64,000 nt of DNA from Pullichristensenella excrementipullorum. GTDB lineage: Bacteria > Bacillota > Clostridia > Christensenellales > Aristaeellaceae. Where the stretch lies: NCBI GenBank assembly GCA_018713365.1, contig DVOU01000039.1:1-64000 (forward strand). Reading direction: 5' to 3'. The notes below the pieces were generated by a model that had not been told where the DNA came from, did not search any database, and was given only the letters and a program-made list of their open reading frames with translations. Numbering within the stretch: the first letter of the stretch is position 1; every line of letters starts with the position of its first letter. Made by a program: the position numbers and the translations under genes. Positions 23,669 to 31,908 of this stretch are shown piece by piece.

Positions 23669-26146
23669 ATGATCGACCATATCGAGATCCGCGGGGCGCG
23701 GGTCCATAACCTGAAAAATGTGGACGTGGACATCCCTCTGGGCAAGATCGTCGGCGTGGCCGGCGTATCCGGGTCGGGCAAGTCCTCTCTGGCGCTGGGC
23801 GTGCTTTACGCCGAGGGCTCGCGGCGCTATCTGGAGGCGCTCTCCACCTACACGCGGCGGCGCATGACGCAGGCGGCGAAGGCGCAGGTGGACGAGGTAC
23901 TCCACGTCCCTGCGGCGCTGGCGCTGCACCAGCGGCCGGGCGTGCCGGGTATCCGCAGCACGTTCGGCACCGGCACGGAGCTGTTGAACAGCCTGCGGCT
24001 GATGTATTCGCGGCTGGCCAGCCACCGCTGCCCAAACGGGCATTATCTGGAACCGACGCTGGCGGTGGCCGCCGGGCAGGAGCTTGTCTGCCCGGAGTGC
24101 GGGGCGCATTTCTACGCGCCCTCCGCCGAGGAACTGGCCTTCAACAGTCAGGGCGCCTGCCGCACCTGCGGCGGCACGGGCATCGTGCGCACGGTGGACC
24201 GCGCCACGCTGGTGCCGGACGAGAGCCTGACCATCGACGAGGGCGCGGTGGCGCCGTGGAACTCGCTGATGTGGTCCTTGATGACCGACGTCTGCCGGGC
24301 GATGGGCGTGCGCACGGACGTGCCCTTCCGCGAACTCACGGAGGAGGAAAAGGCCATCGTCTACGACGGCCCGGCGGTGAAAAAGCATATCCTCTACCGG
24401 CCCAAGAACGGCGAGCAGGCCGGAGAGCTGGACTTTACCTATTACAGCGCCGTCCACACCGTGGAGAACGCCCTTGCCAAGGTCAAGGATGAAAAGGGCA
24501 TGAAGCGCGTGGAGAAGTTTTTGAAGCAGGACACCTGCCCGGACTGCGGCGGCACGCGCCTGTGCGCATCGGCGCGACAGCCGAAGGTGCGCGGCATATC
24601 GCTGGACGAAGCCTGCCAAATGACGCTTTCCGCGCTTGTGAAGTGGGTGGCGGGCGTGCCGGAGACGTTGCCTGCGGTCATGCGGCCGATGGCGGAGAGC
24701 ATTTGCGGATCGTTTGCGGGCGCGGCCACGCGGCTGATGGAACTGGGGCTTGGCTATCTGGCGCTCGACCGTGCCGCCGCCACGCTCTCCACCGGCGAGC
24801 GGCAAAGGATGCAGCTGGCCCGCGCCGTGCGCAACCGCACCACGGGGGTGCTATACGTGCTGGACGAGCCCTCCATCGGGCTGCATCCCGCCAACATCGC
24901 CGGCCTCACGGGGGTGATGCGCGATCTGGTGGCGGACGGCAATTCCGTGCTGCTGGTGGATCACGATACGCAGATACTCGCCGAAGCCGACCATCTGGTG
25001 GAGATGGGCCCCGGCGCGGGCGCGGACGGCGGGCGCGTCATCGCGCAGGGAACGGTGGCGCAGCTGGCCGCGGACCCCGCCTCCCGCATCGGTCCGTTTT
25101 TGTGCAGGACGGACGCGGAGGGGCTGCGGGAGCGGACGCGCGGGGCGGAACTGTTCGGCCTCGGGCGGCTGCGGCTCGCCACCGGGGCCATCCACACCGT
25201 GCGGCCGTTGGAGGTGGAATTTCCCAAGGGGCGGCTGAGCGTCGTCACCGGCGTATCCGGCTCGGGCAAGACCACGCTGATCCTCGAAAGCCTCATCCCG
25301 GCGCTGGAGGCGTCCATTGCGGGGCGCAGGCTGCCTAAGCACGTGCGCGCCGTGGAAGCGCCCGGCATTTCGCAAATCAAGCTCATCGACGCCACGCCCA
25401 TCGGCATCAACGTGCGCTCCACGGTGGCCACCTACGCCAACGTCCACGACGAATTGCGCAAGATCTTCGCCCGCACCGCCGAGGCCCGGCATCTCGGCTA
25501 CAAGGCCGGCGACTTTTCCTACAACACGGGCAGATTGCGCTGCCCCACCTGCGACGGCACCGGCATTATCAGTCTGGACGTGCAGTTCTTGCCGGACGTG
25601 GACATCCCCTGCCCCACCTGCCACGGCTCGCGCTACGGCAGGGACGCGGGGCGCGCGCACTATGAGAGCAGGGCCGGGGAGCGCTTCACGCTGCCGCAGC
25701 TGATGGCCATGGACGTACACACGGCGCTGAAGGCCTGCCGGGAGATGAAGCTCGTCTCCCAGCGTCTGCAGGTGTTGGAAGACCTGGGACTTGGCTATCT
25801 GACTCTCGGCGAGGAGACGCCCAGCCTTTCCGGCGGCGAGGCGCAGCGGCTGAAGCTGGCCAGCGAGATGGGCCGGGCGCAGGGCGATTCCGTGTTCGTC
25901 TTCGACGAGCCGACCATCGGCCTGCATCCGCTGGACGTTAAAACGCTGGTGGGCGTGTTCCAGACGCTCATCGAACATGGGGCCACGGTGGTGGTCATCG
26001 AACACGACCTCGACGTCATCCGCAGCGCGGACTACATCGTGGACATGGGGCCGGGCGGCGGCGAGGAGGGCGGCAGGATCGTCGCCACCGGCACGCCGGA
26101 GGACATACGCAGCGCCCCGGAGAGCGTCACCGGGCGCTTCCTGTAA
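23669..26146 (+). CDS. UvrA-like ABC ATPase (UvrA2-type, short)
   Basis: An 825-residue protein with two ABC ATPase modules: Walker A GVSGSGKSS (~33) and GVSGSGKTT (~528), signatures LSTGERQRMQLAR and LSGGEAQRLKLAS, and Walker B VLDEPSIGLHP and FDEPTIGLHP. Several CxxC pairs (CPECG, CRTCGG, CPDCGG, CPTCDG, CPTCHG) form zinc modules. Bacterial UvrA has about 940 residues; the ~115-residue shortfall lies mainly in the first insertion region, where UvrB binding occurs, so this is likely a UvrA paralogue for resistance to DNA-binding drugs rather than the housekeeping repair protein. It is monocistronic. Confidence 0.88.
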   Translation: MIDHIEIRGARVHNLKNVDVDIPLGKIVGVAGVSGSGKSSLALGVLYAEGSRRYLEALSTYTRRRMTQAAKAQVDEVLHVPAALALHQRPGVPGIRSTFGTGTELLNSLRLMYSRLASHRCPNGHYLEPTLAVAAGQELVCPECGAHFYAPSAEELAFNSQGACRTCGGTGIVRTVDRATLVPDESLTIDEGAVAPWNSLMWSLMTDVCRAMGVRTDVPFRELTEEEKAIVYDGPAVKKHILYRPKNGEQAGELDFTYYSAVHTVENALAKVKDEKGMKRVEKFLKQDTCPDCGGTRLCASARQPKVRGISLDEACQMTLSALVKWVAGVPETLPAVMRPMAESICGSFAGAATRLMELGLGYLALDRAAATLSTGERQRMQLARAVRNRTTGVLYVLDEPSIGLHPANIAGLTGVMRDLVADGNSVLLVDHDTQILAEADHLVEMGPGAGADGGRVIAQGTVAQLAADPASRIGPFLCRTDAEGLRERTRGAELFGLGRLRLATGAIHTVRPLEVEFPKGRLSVVTGVSGSGKTTLILESLIPALEASIAGRRLPKHVRAVEAPGISQIKLIDATPIGINVRSTVATYANVHDELRKIFARTAEARHLGYKAGDFSYNTGRLRCPTCDGTGIISLDVQFLPDVDIPCPTCHGSRYGRDAGRAHYESRAGERFTLPQLMAMDVHTALKACREMKLVSQRLQVLEDLGLGYLTLGEETPSLSGGEAQRLKLASEMGRAQGDSVFVFDEPTIGLHPLDVKTLVGVFQTLIEHGATVVVIEHDLDVIRSADYIVDMGPGGGEEGGRIVATGTPEDIRSAPESVTGRFL

Positions 26147-26251
26147 AGCGCCCCGCGCGGCTGTTGCGCGGAGACGAAATGTGTTTATCTAATGGAACAT
26201 CATTTGCGGAATGTGCAAAGTGATTTTTAACTTATTTGAGGTGATTGCTGC

Positions 26252-26488
26252 ATGATTAGCTATAATAAATTATGGGAGTTGCTAAAAGCAAAAGGAATCC
26301 CACGGTCGCATCTAAAAAGGAAAGGGGTTGTCGTCGGACAAAGTTATTCAAATCTAACCGCAGGCGAATCAATCACGATGGCCACACTCAACGCCATTTG
26401 CCGCTATTTGAATTGCCAACCCGGTGACGTACTAGAATATATACCCGATGACGATAACAAGCAGGAGCCGGGCGAAAATTTCGTTTGA
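26252..26488 (+). CDS. XRE/Cro-type transcriptional regulator
   Basis: A 78-residue one-domain protein. The helix-turn-helix covers residues ~5-65 (MISYNKLWELLKAKG, then SYSNLTAGESITMATLNAIC), ending with the common LNCQPGDVLEYIPDDD seen in small clostridial Cro/C1 regulators. The start ATG 26252 follows TGAGGTG. Local AT content is higher than in neighbouring genes, which suggests recent acquisition. The suf promoter overlaps its stop codon, so the regulator may or may not control suf. Confidence 0.85.
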   Translation: MISYNKLWELLKAKGIPRSHLKRKGVVVGQSYSNLTAGESITMATLNAICRYLNCQPGDVLEYIPDDDNKQEPGENFV

Positions 26489-26512
26489 CAGACCGCCGTT
26501 TCGACGTATAAT
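26485..26512 (+). promoter_or_regulatory. Promoter of the sufCB operon
   Basis: TTGACA (26485-26490), a 16-base spacer and TATAAT (26507-26512). The -35 box overlaps the stop codon of the XRE gene. Confidence 0.75.
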
Positions 26513-26563
26513 AGAAATGGGCTGCACAGCGGCTCTCGCACAGCAAAGGACGTGAGGCAAAAG

Positions 26564-27289
26564 ATGCTGCAACTGCAAGATATTGCGTGGAGCGCCCCGG
26601 ACGGGGAGCGCATTTTGAAGGGCGTGAGCCTGACCGTGCCGGACGATACGCTGATGGTCATCACCGGCCCCAACGGCGGCGGCAAGACCACGCTGGCCAA
26701 GGTCATCGCCGGTCTGGAAAGGCCCGAGAGCGGGCGCATACTGCTCGACGGCGAGGACATCACCGATCTGAACGTCACCGAGCGCGCCAAACGCGGCGTC
26801 AGCTACGCCTTCCAGCAGCCGGTGCGCTTCAAGGGGCTGGTTGTGCGCCAGCTTTTGGAACTGGCCGCGGGCGAGAAGCTCTCCGAGTCCAAACTCTGCG
26901 ACGTACTCAGTCAGGTGGGCCTGTGCGCGCGCGAGTACATCGACCGCGAGGTCAACGCCACCCTCTCCGGCGGCGAGATCAAGCGCATAGAGATCGCCAC
27001 CGTGCTTTTGCGCCACTCGCGGCTGTCCATCTTCGACGAGCCGGAGGCCGGCATCGACCTGTGGAGCTTCAACAACCTCATCACCGTGTTCCAGAGCCTG
27101 CGCAGCACGCTGCACGGCTCCATGGTCATCATCTCCCATCAGGAGCGCATTTTGCAGATCGCCGACGAGATCGCCGTCATCTCCGGCGGAGAGCTGACCC
27201 ATCAGGGCAAGGCGGAGGAGATATTGCCGGAGCTGATGCGCGGCGCGGGCGTGGCCGCCTGCTGCCGCCAGAAGGAGGCGTTTGCATGA
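26564..27289 (+). CDS. sufC: SufC-type ATPase for iron-sulfur cluster assembly
   Basis: A 241-residue soluble ABC ATPase with Walker A GPNGGGKTT (~32), signature LSGGEIKRIEIA and Walker B LSIFDEPEAGIDLWS, the latter typical of SufC. It drives conformational change of the SufB scaffold during Fe-S cluster formation in the cytoplasm. ATG 26564 is preferred over GTG 26552, which lies in the ribosome binding site. Its stop overlaps the sufB start (ATGA). The absence of sufD, sufS and sufU next to it makes this the minimal two-gene arrangement found in anaerobes (called SMS in recent work). Confidence 0.9.
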   Translation: MLQLQDIAWSAPDGERILKGVSLTVPDDTLMVITGPNGGGKTTLAKVIAGLERPESGRILLDGEDITDLNVTERAKRGVSYAFQQPVRFKGLVVRQLLELAAGEKLSESKLCDVLSQVGLCAREYIDREVNATLSGGEIKRIEIATVLLRHSRLSIFDEPEAGIDLWSFNNLITVFQSLRSTLHGSMVIISHQERILQIADEIAVISGGELTHQGKAEEILPELMRGAGVAACCRQKEAFA

Positions 27290-28203
27290 ACAGCATACTC
27301 GACGGCCTGCTCCGGGCCGTGTCGGACTGGAGCGGCAAGTTCACCGGCGCATTCAACATCCGCGAAAACGGCGAGTGCGCCGGGAGGCAGTCCACCAAAA
27401 ATATCCGCATCGAGAGCAAGACCGACAAGCCGGGGCTGGACATCCGCATCCGCCCGGGCACGAAGGGCGAGACGGTGTCCATCCCCGCCTGCGTCACCCA
27501 CGGCGGCGTGGACGATCTGGTCTACAACGACTTTTTTGTCGGCGAGGGCGCGGACGTGACCATCGTCGCCGGCTGCGGCGTACACACCGACAGCGGGGAA
27601 CAGGCGCGCCACAACGGCATCCACCGCTTCTTCCTTGCAAAGGGCGCGCGCGTCACCTACCTTGAAAAGCACGTGGGCACCGGCAAGGGCGAGGGCGTGC
27701 GCAGCATCGACCCGGTGACGGAGATGTTCCTTGAAGAGGACGCGGTGATGACCATGGACACCTCGCAGATCGGCGGCGTGGACAGATCTGTGCGCAAGAC
27801 CAGCGCCACGTTGGCCGCGGGCGCGAAGCTGCACATCCACGAGCGCATCCTCACCGAGGGCGAGCAACGGGCGCACACCGAGTTCGAGGTGCGCATGAAC
27901 GGCGCGGATTCCGGCACGGACCTCATCTCCCGCTCCGTGGCGCGGGGCAACTCCCGCCAGTCCTACCGCTCGGTACTCATCGGCAACGCGCCCTGCACGG
28001 GGCATTCGGAGTGCGACGCCATCATCGCCGACCACGGCGCGGTGGACGCGGCCCCGGAACTGTCCGCCAACGACGGCGACGCCGCCCTCATCCACGAAGC
28101 CGCCATCGGCAAGATCGCCGGAGAACAGATCCTCAAATTGCAGACGCTGGGCCTGACCGAGCAGGAGGCCGAGGCCAGGATCATTGAGGGCTTCCTGCGC
28201 TGA
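27286..28203 (+). CDS. sufB: SufB/SufD-type Fe-S scaffold protein
   Basis: A 305-residue protein of the SufBD beta-helix family (SVARGNSRQSYRSVLIGN, ALIHEAAIGKIAGEQI). It is shorter than canonical SufB (~465 residues), lacking the N-terminal extension, and fits the compact SufB-like scaffold that works with SufC alone in many anaerobes. Cys residues at CTGHSECDAI and the HEAAIG motif are candidate cluster or metal ligands. ATG 27286 follows GAAGGAGG and overlaps the sufC stop, so translation is coupled. It is followed at 16 bases by a DUF3783 gene. Confidence 0.88.
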   Translation: MNSILDGLLRAVSDWSGKFTGAFNIRENGECAGRQSTKNIRIESKTDKPGLDIRIRPGTKGETVSIPACVTHGGVDDLVYNDFFVGEGADVTIVAGCGVHTDSGEQARHNGIHRFFLAKGARVTYLEKHVGTGKGEGVRSIDPVTEMFLEEDAVMTMDTSQIGGVDRSVRKTSATLAAGAKLHIHERILTEGEQRAHTEFEVRMNGADSGTDLISRSVARGNSRQSYRSVLIGNAPCTGHSECDAIIADHGAVDAAPELSANDGDAALIHEAAIGKIAGEQILKLQTLGLTEQEAEARIIEGFLR

Positions 28204-28219
28204 AAAAGGAGGAAACGCC

Positions 28220-28621
28220 GTGAAGCAGCCCGTACTGCTCACCTACAACCTGCGCGGCGAGCGCGCCGCGAAGATACGCATGGTGGCGATGCGCTTCCGC
28301 GTGCGCCTGCGCGACGTGGAAAGGCGCGAATATGCCCGTACGCTTGCCGAGCTTGTCGTGAATGGCCCGGAGGGCGACTGGGAGGGCGATGCCTTTGACG
28401 AGGAGATGCTCGTCATGGCCCACTTCCCTCCGGCGCTGATGCAGGCGTTTTTGCAGGGGCTTCGCCGCGCGGGCGTGCGCCCCGGCGGGCTGAAGGCCAT
28501 GCTCACGCCCACCAACGCCCAGTGGGATTCGCGCGCGCTGCATGCGGAATTGTGCAAAGAGCGCGAGGCCATCTCCCACGGCGCGGCGAGCGTACACGCG
28601 CAGGCGGAGGAAAAGGCATAA
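28220..28621 (+). CDS. DUF3783-like protein, third gene of the suf operon
   Basis: A 133-residue soluble protein beginning VLLTYNL after the start GTG 28220, which has an excellent AAAGGAGG eight bases upstream. The middle part (GDAFDEEMLVMAHF, then GLRRAGVRPGGLKAMLTPTNAQWDSRAL) resembles DUF3783 proteins of clostridia, whose function is unknown. Only 16 bases separate it from sufB and a terminator follows, so it is co-expressed with the Fe-S machinery and could be an accessory factor (inference). Confidence 0.65.
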   Translation: MKQPVLLTYNLRGERAAKIRMVAMRFRVRLRDVERREYARTLAELVVNGPEGDWEGDAFDEEMLVMAHFPPALMQAFLQGLRRAGVRPGGLKAMLTPTNAQWDSRALHAELCKEREAISHGAASVHAQAEEKA

Positions 28622-28666
28622 AAACGGCGTCCCGGCCATGTTTGCGGTCGGGACGCTTTCTGTTTT
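28620..28666. terminator. Bidirectional terminator between the suf operon and mscL
   Basis: GCGTCCCG (28627-28634) pairs with CGGGACGC (28649-28656), with T-rich sequence to the right and AAAAA to the left, so it can stop transcripts from both converging genes. Confidence 0.75.
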
Positions 28667-29087
28667 ATCCCTTCGGCAGCTCGCTGGTGCAGTGCGGGCA
28701 GCGGGTGGCCTTGTCGTTGATCTCACCGAAGCAGTAGGGGCAGAGGCGCGGGGCGGGCTTGGCTTCCTTCTCCGCCTCGCCCTTGCGGTAGAGCTTGTTG
28801 ATGGCCTTGACGAAGGCGAAGATGCAGATGGCGACCATCAGGAAATTGAACACTGCCTGCAAAAACGAGCCGTAGGCGATCTTGGCGGCGTTCTCACCGG
28901 CGCCAAGGGTGATGGCCAGCGTGGAGAAATCGACGCGGCCGGTGATGAGCGAGAGCAGCGGCGTGAACAGGTCGTTGACTACCGAATTGACGATGGCGGT
29001 AAAGGCGCTACCAATGATAACACCAACGGCGAGGTCGATGACGTTGCCCTTGAAGGCAAACTCCTTAAATTCCTTCCAAAGTTTCAT
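28665..29087 (-). CDS. mscL: Large-conductance mechanosensitive channel MscL with C-terminal zinc ribbon
   Basis: A 140-residue protein. The first ~100 residues are MscL: amphipathic start (MKLWKEFKEFAFKGNVIDLAV, in part), TM1 with VIIGSAFTAIVNSVV, and TM2 (FLQAVFNFLMVAICIFAFV). It releases solutes under hypo-osmotic shock. Instead of the usual short helical tail it ends with a rubredoxin-like zinc ribbon, CPYCFGEINDKATRCPHC. ATG 29087 is chosen because the MscL family N-terminus begins there; the frame is open 11 codons further. Confidence 0.93.
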   Translation of the reverse strand: MKLWKEFKEFAFKGNVIDLAVGVIIGSAFTAIVNSVVNDLFTPLLSLITGRVDFSTLAITLGAGENAAKIAYGSFLQAVFNFLMVAICIFAFVKAINKLYRKGEAEKEAKPAPRLCPYCFGEINDKATRCPHCTSELPKG

Positions 29088-29159
29088 GTGTGCTGTGTCC
29101 TTTCTTCTGTTGTCGGTCATAGTTTATCGTATTTTTTGACGCAAACCCACCTTTACAGC

Positions 29160-29188
29160 TATACAAGGGGTAATTTTTCTGTTATAAT
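29160..29188 (+). promoter_or_regulatory. Promoter of the BMP-type transporter operon
   Basis: TATACA (29160-29165), a 17-base spacer and TATAAT (29183-29188), 54 bases before the start codon. Confidence 0.65.
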
Positions 29189-29242
29189 ATAGGTGTGTGC
29201 GGCGTTGCGCCGTCCACAATGAAAAAAGGAGGATAATCCCGT

Positions 29243-30295
29243 ATGAAGAAACTGCTTGCTGCTCTTCTGGTTCTGGCAATGATGCTGATGGGCGTTGCCG
29301 CGCTGGCGGAGGGGGACGGCTACGAGCTGGCCCTGGTCACCGACGTGGGCAACATCGACGACCAGTCCTTCAACCAGAGTTCCTATGAGGGCATGGTGGC
29401 CTACGCCGAGGAAAACGGCCTTACCTACGCCTACTACCGTCCGAGCGAGGACTCTGACGAGGCCCGCCTCGAACAGATCCACAACGCCGTGAGCAACGGC
29501 GCCAAGGTCGTCATCCTGCCCGGCTACCTGTTCGCCGCGTCGGCTGGCGAGGCGCAGACCACCTACCCGGACGTGGACTTCATCGTGCTGGACACCGAGC
29601 CTGAAGGCGGCAACACCGCCAACACCGTTTCCATCCTCTATCAGGAGGAGCAGGCCGGCTTCCTCGCGGGCTACGCCGTGGTCAAGGACGGCTACACCAA
29701 GCTGGGCTACATCGGCGGCATGGACGTGCCGGCGGTCATCCGCTTCGGCTATGGCTTCATTCAGGGCGCCGAGTACGCCGCGCAGGAAATGGGCGTCGAG
29801 GTGGAGATGAAGTACTGGTACAGCTACTCCTTCAACCCCAGCGACGACATCAAGAACAAAGCCGCCAGCTGGTACACCGAGGGCACCGAGGTCATCTTCT
29901 CCTGCGGCGGCGGCATCTACAACTCCGTCGTGGCGGCGGCTGAGGAAGGCAACGGCAAGGTCGTGGGCGTGGACTCCGACCAGGCGCACGTTTCCGAGAC
30001 CATCATCACCTCCGCGATGAAGGATCTGCCCAACTCCGTCATCCTCGCCCTCACCCGCCTGTATGACAACGGCGGCGAGTGGCCGGAAGACATGGCTGGC
30101 GTGACCCAGAACCTGGGCGCTGCCGACAACTGCGTGGGTCTGCCCACCGCGGAGACCTCCTGGCGCTTCAATACCTTCACCGTGGATGAGTACAACGCCA
30201 TCTACGAGCAGGTGAAGTCCGGCGAGATCACCATCAGCAACAGCATCGACGAGGTGCCGGCGACCACCGCCGTCACCGTGGACGTTCAGGAGTAA
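29243..30295 (+). CDS. BMP family solute-binding protein of a nucleoside-type ABC transporter
   Basis: A 350-residue exported protein. The signal peptide (residues 1-22, ending AALA) is followed by the BMP/Med fold: LVTDVGNIDDQSFNQSSYEG is the typical N-terminal ligand loop (shown in part here), with KVVILPGYLF and YIGGMDVPAVIRF downstream. Family members bind purine nucleosides or related compounds. Unusually there is no lipobox cysteine, so it is predicted to be cleaved by signal peptidase I and not lipid-anchored. A strong site (AAAGGAGG) precedes ATG 29243. The three transporter genes follow. Confidence 0.9.
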   Translation: MKKLLAALLVLAMMLMGVAALAEGDGYELALVTDVGNIDDQSFNQSSYEGMVAYAEENGLTYAYYRPSEDSDEARLEQIHNAVSNGAKVVILPGYLFAASAGEAQTTYPDVDFIVLDTEPEGGNTANTVSILYQEEQAGFLAGYAVVKDGYTKLGYIGGMDVPAVIRFGYGFIQGAEYAAQEMGVEVEMKYWYSYSFNPSDDIKNKAASWYTEGTEVIFSCGGGIYNSVVAAAEEGNGKVVGVDSDQAHVSETIITSAMKDLPNSVILALTRLYDNGGEWPEDMAGVTQNLGAADNCVGLPTAETSWRFNTFTVDEYNAIYEQVKSGEITISNSIDEVPATTAVTVDVQE

Positions 30296-30310
30296 TCCCA
30301 TTTCGTCTGT

Positions 30311-30338
30311 GGGGGCTGCCTCTTTGGAGACAGCCCCC
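30311..30338 (+). promoter_or_regulatory. Intercistronic hairpin between binding-protein and ATPase genes
   Basis: GGGGGCTG (30311-30318) pairs with CAGCCCCC (30331-30338). There is no T-run, so it more likely stabilises the upstream mRNA end or limits readthrough, which would raise the binding protein over the membrane parts. Confidence 0.5.
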
Positions 30339-30369
30339 TATGAGTATATCGGTATAAAGGGGAAATTGG

Positions 30370-31908
30370 ATGAGCGATTATGTGATCGAGATGCTGGGCA
30401 TCACCAAGGAATTTCCCGGGATCAAGGCCAACGACAACGTGACCCTCAAGCTCAAAAAGGGCGAGATACACGCCCTGCTGGGCGAGAACGGCGCGGGCAA
30501 ATCCACGCTGATGAGCGTCCTTTTCGGCCTTTACCAGCCCGAGAGCGGCACCATCCGCAAAAACGGGCAGGAAGTCAAAATACACGACCCCAACGACGCC
30601 ACAGCGCTGGGCATCGGCATGGTACACCAGCACTTCAAGCTGGTCGAAGTCTTTTCGGTACTGGACAACATCATTCTGGGCGCGGAGGACACCCATCTGG
30701 GATTTCTCAAAAAGGACGCCGCGCGCAAAAAAGTTCTGGCATTGAGCGAAAAATACGGCATGCGCGTCGATCCTGACGCGCTGATCGAAGATATATCCGT
30801 GGGCATGCAGCAGCGCGTGGAGATCTTAAAGATGCTCTACCGCGACAACGAGATCCTCATCCTCGACGAGCCGACGGCGGTGCTTACCCCGCAGGAGATC
30901 GACGAACTGATGGAGATCATGCGCTCGTTCGCCGCCGAGGGCAAGTCCATCCTCTTTATCACCCACAAGCTCAACGAGATCATGGCCGTGGCCGACCGCT
31001 GCACGGTGCTGCGCAAGGGCCGCTGCGTGGGTACGGTGGACATCGCCTCCACCACCAAGGAGGAACTCTCCCGCATGATGGTGGGGCGCGACGTGGAGTT
31101 CAAGGTGGAAAAGGCCCCCGCCGAGCCGGGCGAGACGGTATTGCGCGTGGAGGGCGTCACCGTGCCCTCGCGCATCCACAAAAACAACGCCGTGTCCGAC
31201 GTCTCTTTTGAAGTACGCGCCGGTGAGATCGTCTGTCTGGCGGGCATCGAGGGCAACGGGCAGACGGAGTTCGTCTCCGCGCTCACCGGCCTTGAGAAGA
31301 TGAGCGGCGGCAGGATCACCTTGAACGGCAAGGACATCTCCCACGCCTCCATCCGCGAGCGCTCGGTGGACGGCATGAGCCACATCCCCGAGGACCGGCA
31401 CAAGCACGGGCTGGTGCTGGATTACACGCTGGAGGAAAACATGGTGCTCCAGCGCTACTGGGAGCCGGAGTTCCAGAATCACGGCTTCATCCGCCGCGAC
31501 AAGGTGCGCGCCTATGCCGAGCGGCTCATCGAGCAGTACGACGTGCGCTCCGCCGAGGGGCCGCAGACCATCGCCCGCAGCATGTCCGGCGGCAACCAGC
31601 AAAAGGCCATCGTCGCCCGCGAACTGGACAAGCAGTCCAACCTGCTGGTGGCAGTGCAGCCCACGCGCGGTCTGGACGTGGGCGCCATTGAGTACATCCA
31701 CAAGCAGATCGTGCGCGAGCGCGACGAGGGCAAGGCGGTGCTGCTGGTATCGCTGGAACTGGATGAGGTGATGAACCTCTCCGACCGCATCCTCGTGATG
31801 TACGAAGGGCGCATCGTCGGCGAGTTTGACCCGGCGGCGACCACCGTGCAGGAGCTTGGCCTTTACATGGCGGGCGCAAAACGTCAGGACGGGAGGGCGG
31901 CCAAATGA
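30370..31908 (+). CDS. Nucleoside/sugar-type ABC transporter ATP-binding protein (two ABC domains)
   Basis: A 512-residue ATPase with two fused ABC modules. The first has Walker A GENGAGKSTL (~39), signature SVGMQQRVEI and Walker B LILDEPTAVL; the second has the degenerate Walker A GIEGNGQTEF and signature MSGGNQQKAIVAREL. That layout is typical of carbohydrate-uptake-2 type importers such as NupO/RbsA. It couples ATP hydrolysis to import with the next two permeases. Its stop overlaps the first permease start by four bases (ATGA). Confidence 0.93.
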   Translation: MSDYVIEMLGITKEFPGIKANDNVTLKLKKGEIHALLGENGAGKSTLMSVLFGLYQPESGTIRKNGQEVKIHDPNDATALGIGMVHQHFKLVEVFSVLDNIILGAEDTHLGFLKKDAARKKVLALSEKYGMRVDPDALIEDISVGMQQRVEILKMLYRDNEILILDEPTAVLTPQEIDELMEIMRSFAAEGKSILFITHKLNEIMAVADRCTVLRKGRCVGTVDIASTTKEELSRMMVGRDVEFKVEKAPAEPGETVLRVEGVTVPSRIHKNNAVSDVSFEVRAGEIVCLAGIEGNGQTEFVSALTGLEKMSGGRITLNGKDISHASIRERSVDGMSHIPEDRHKHGLVLDYTLEENMVLQRYWEPEFQNHGFIRRDKVRAYAERLIEQYDVRSAEGPQTIARSMSGGNQQKAIVARELDKQSNLLVAVQPTRGLDVGAIEYIHKQIVRERDEGKAVLLVSLELDEVMNLSDRILVMYEGRIVGEFDPAATTVQELGLYMAGAKRQDGRAAK

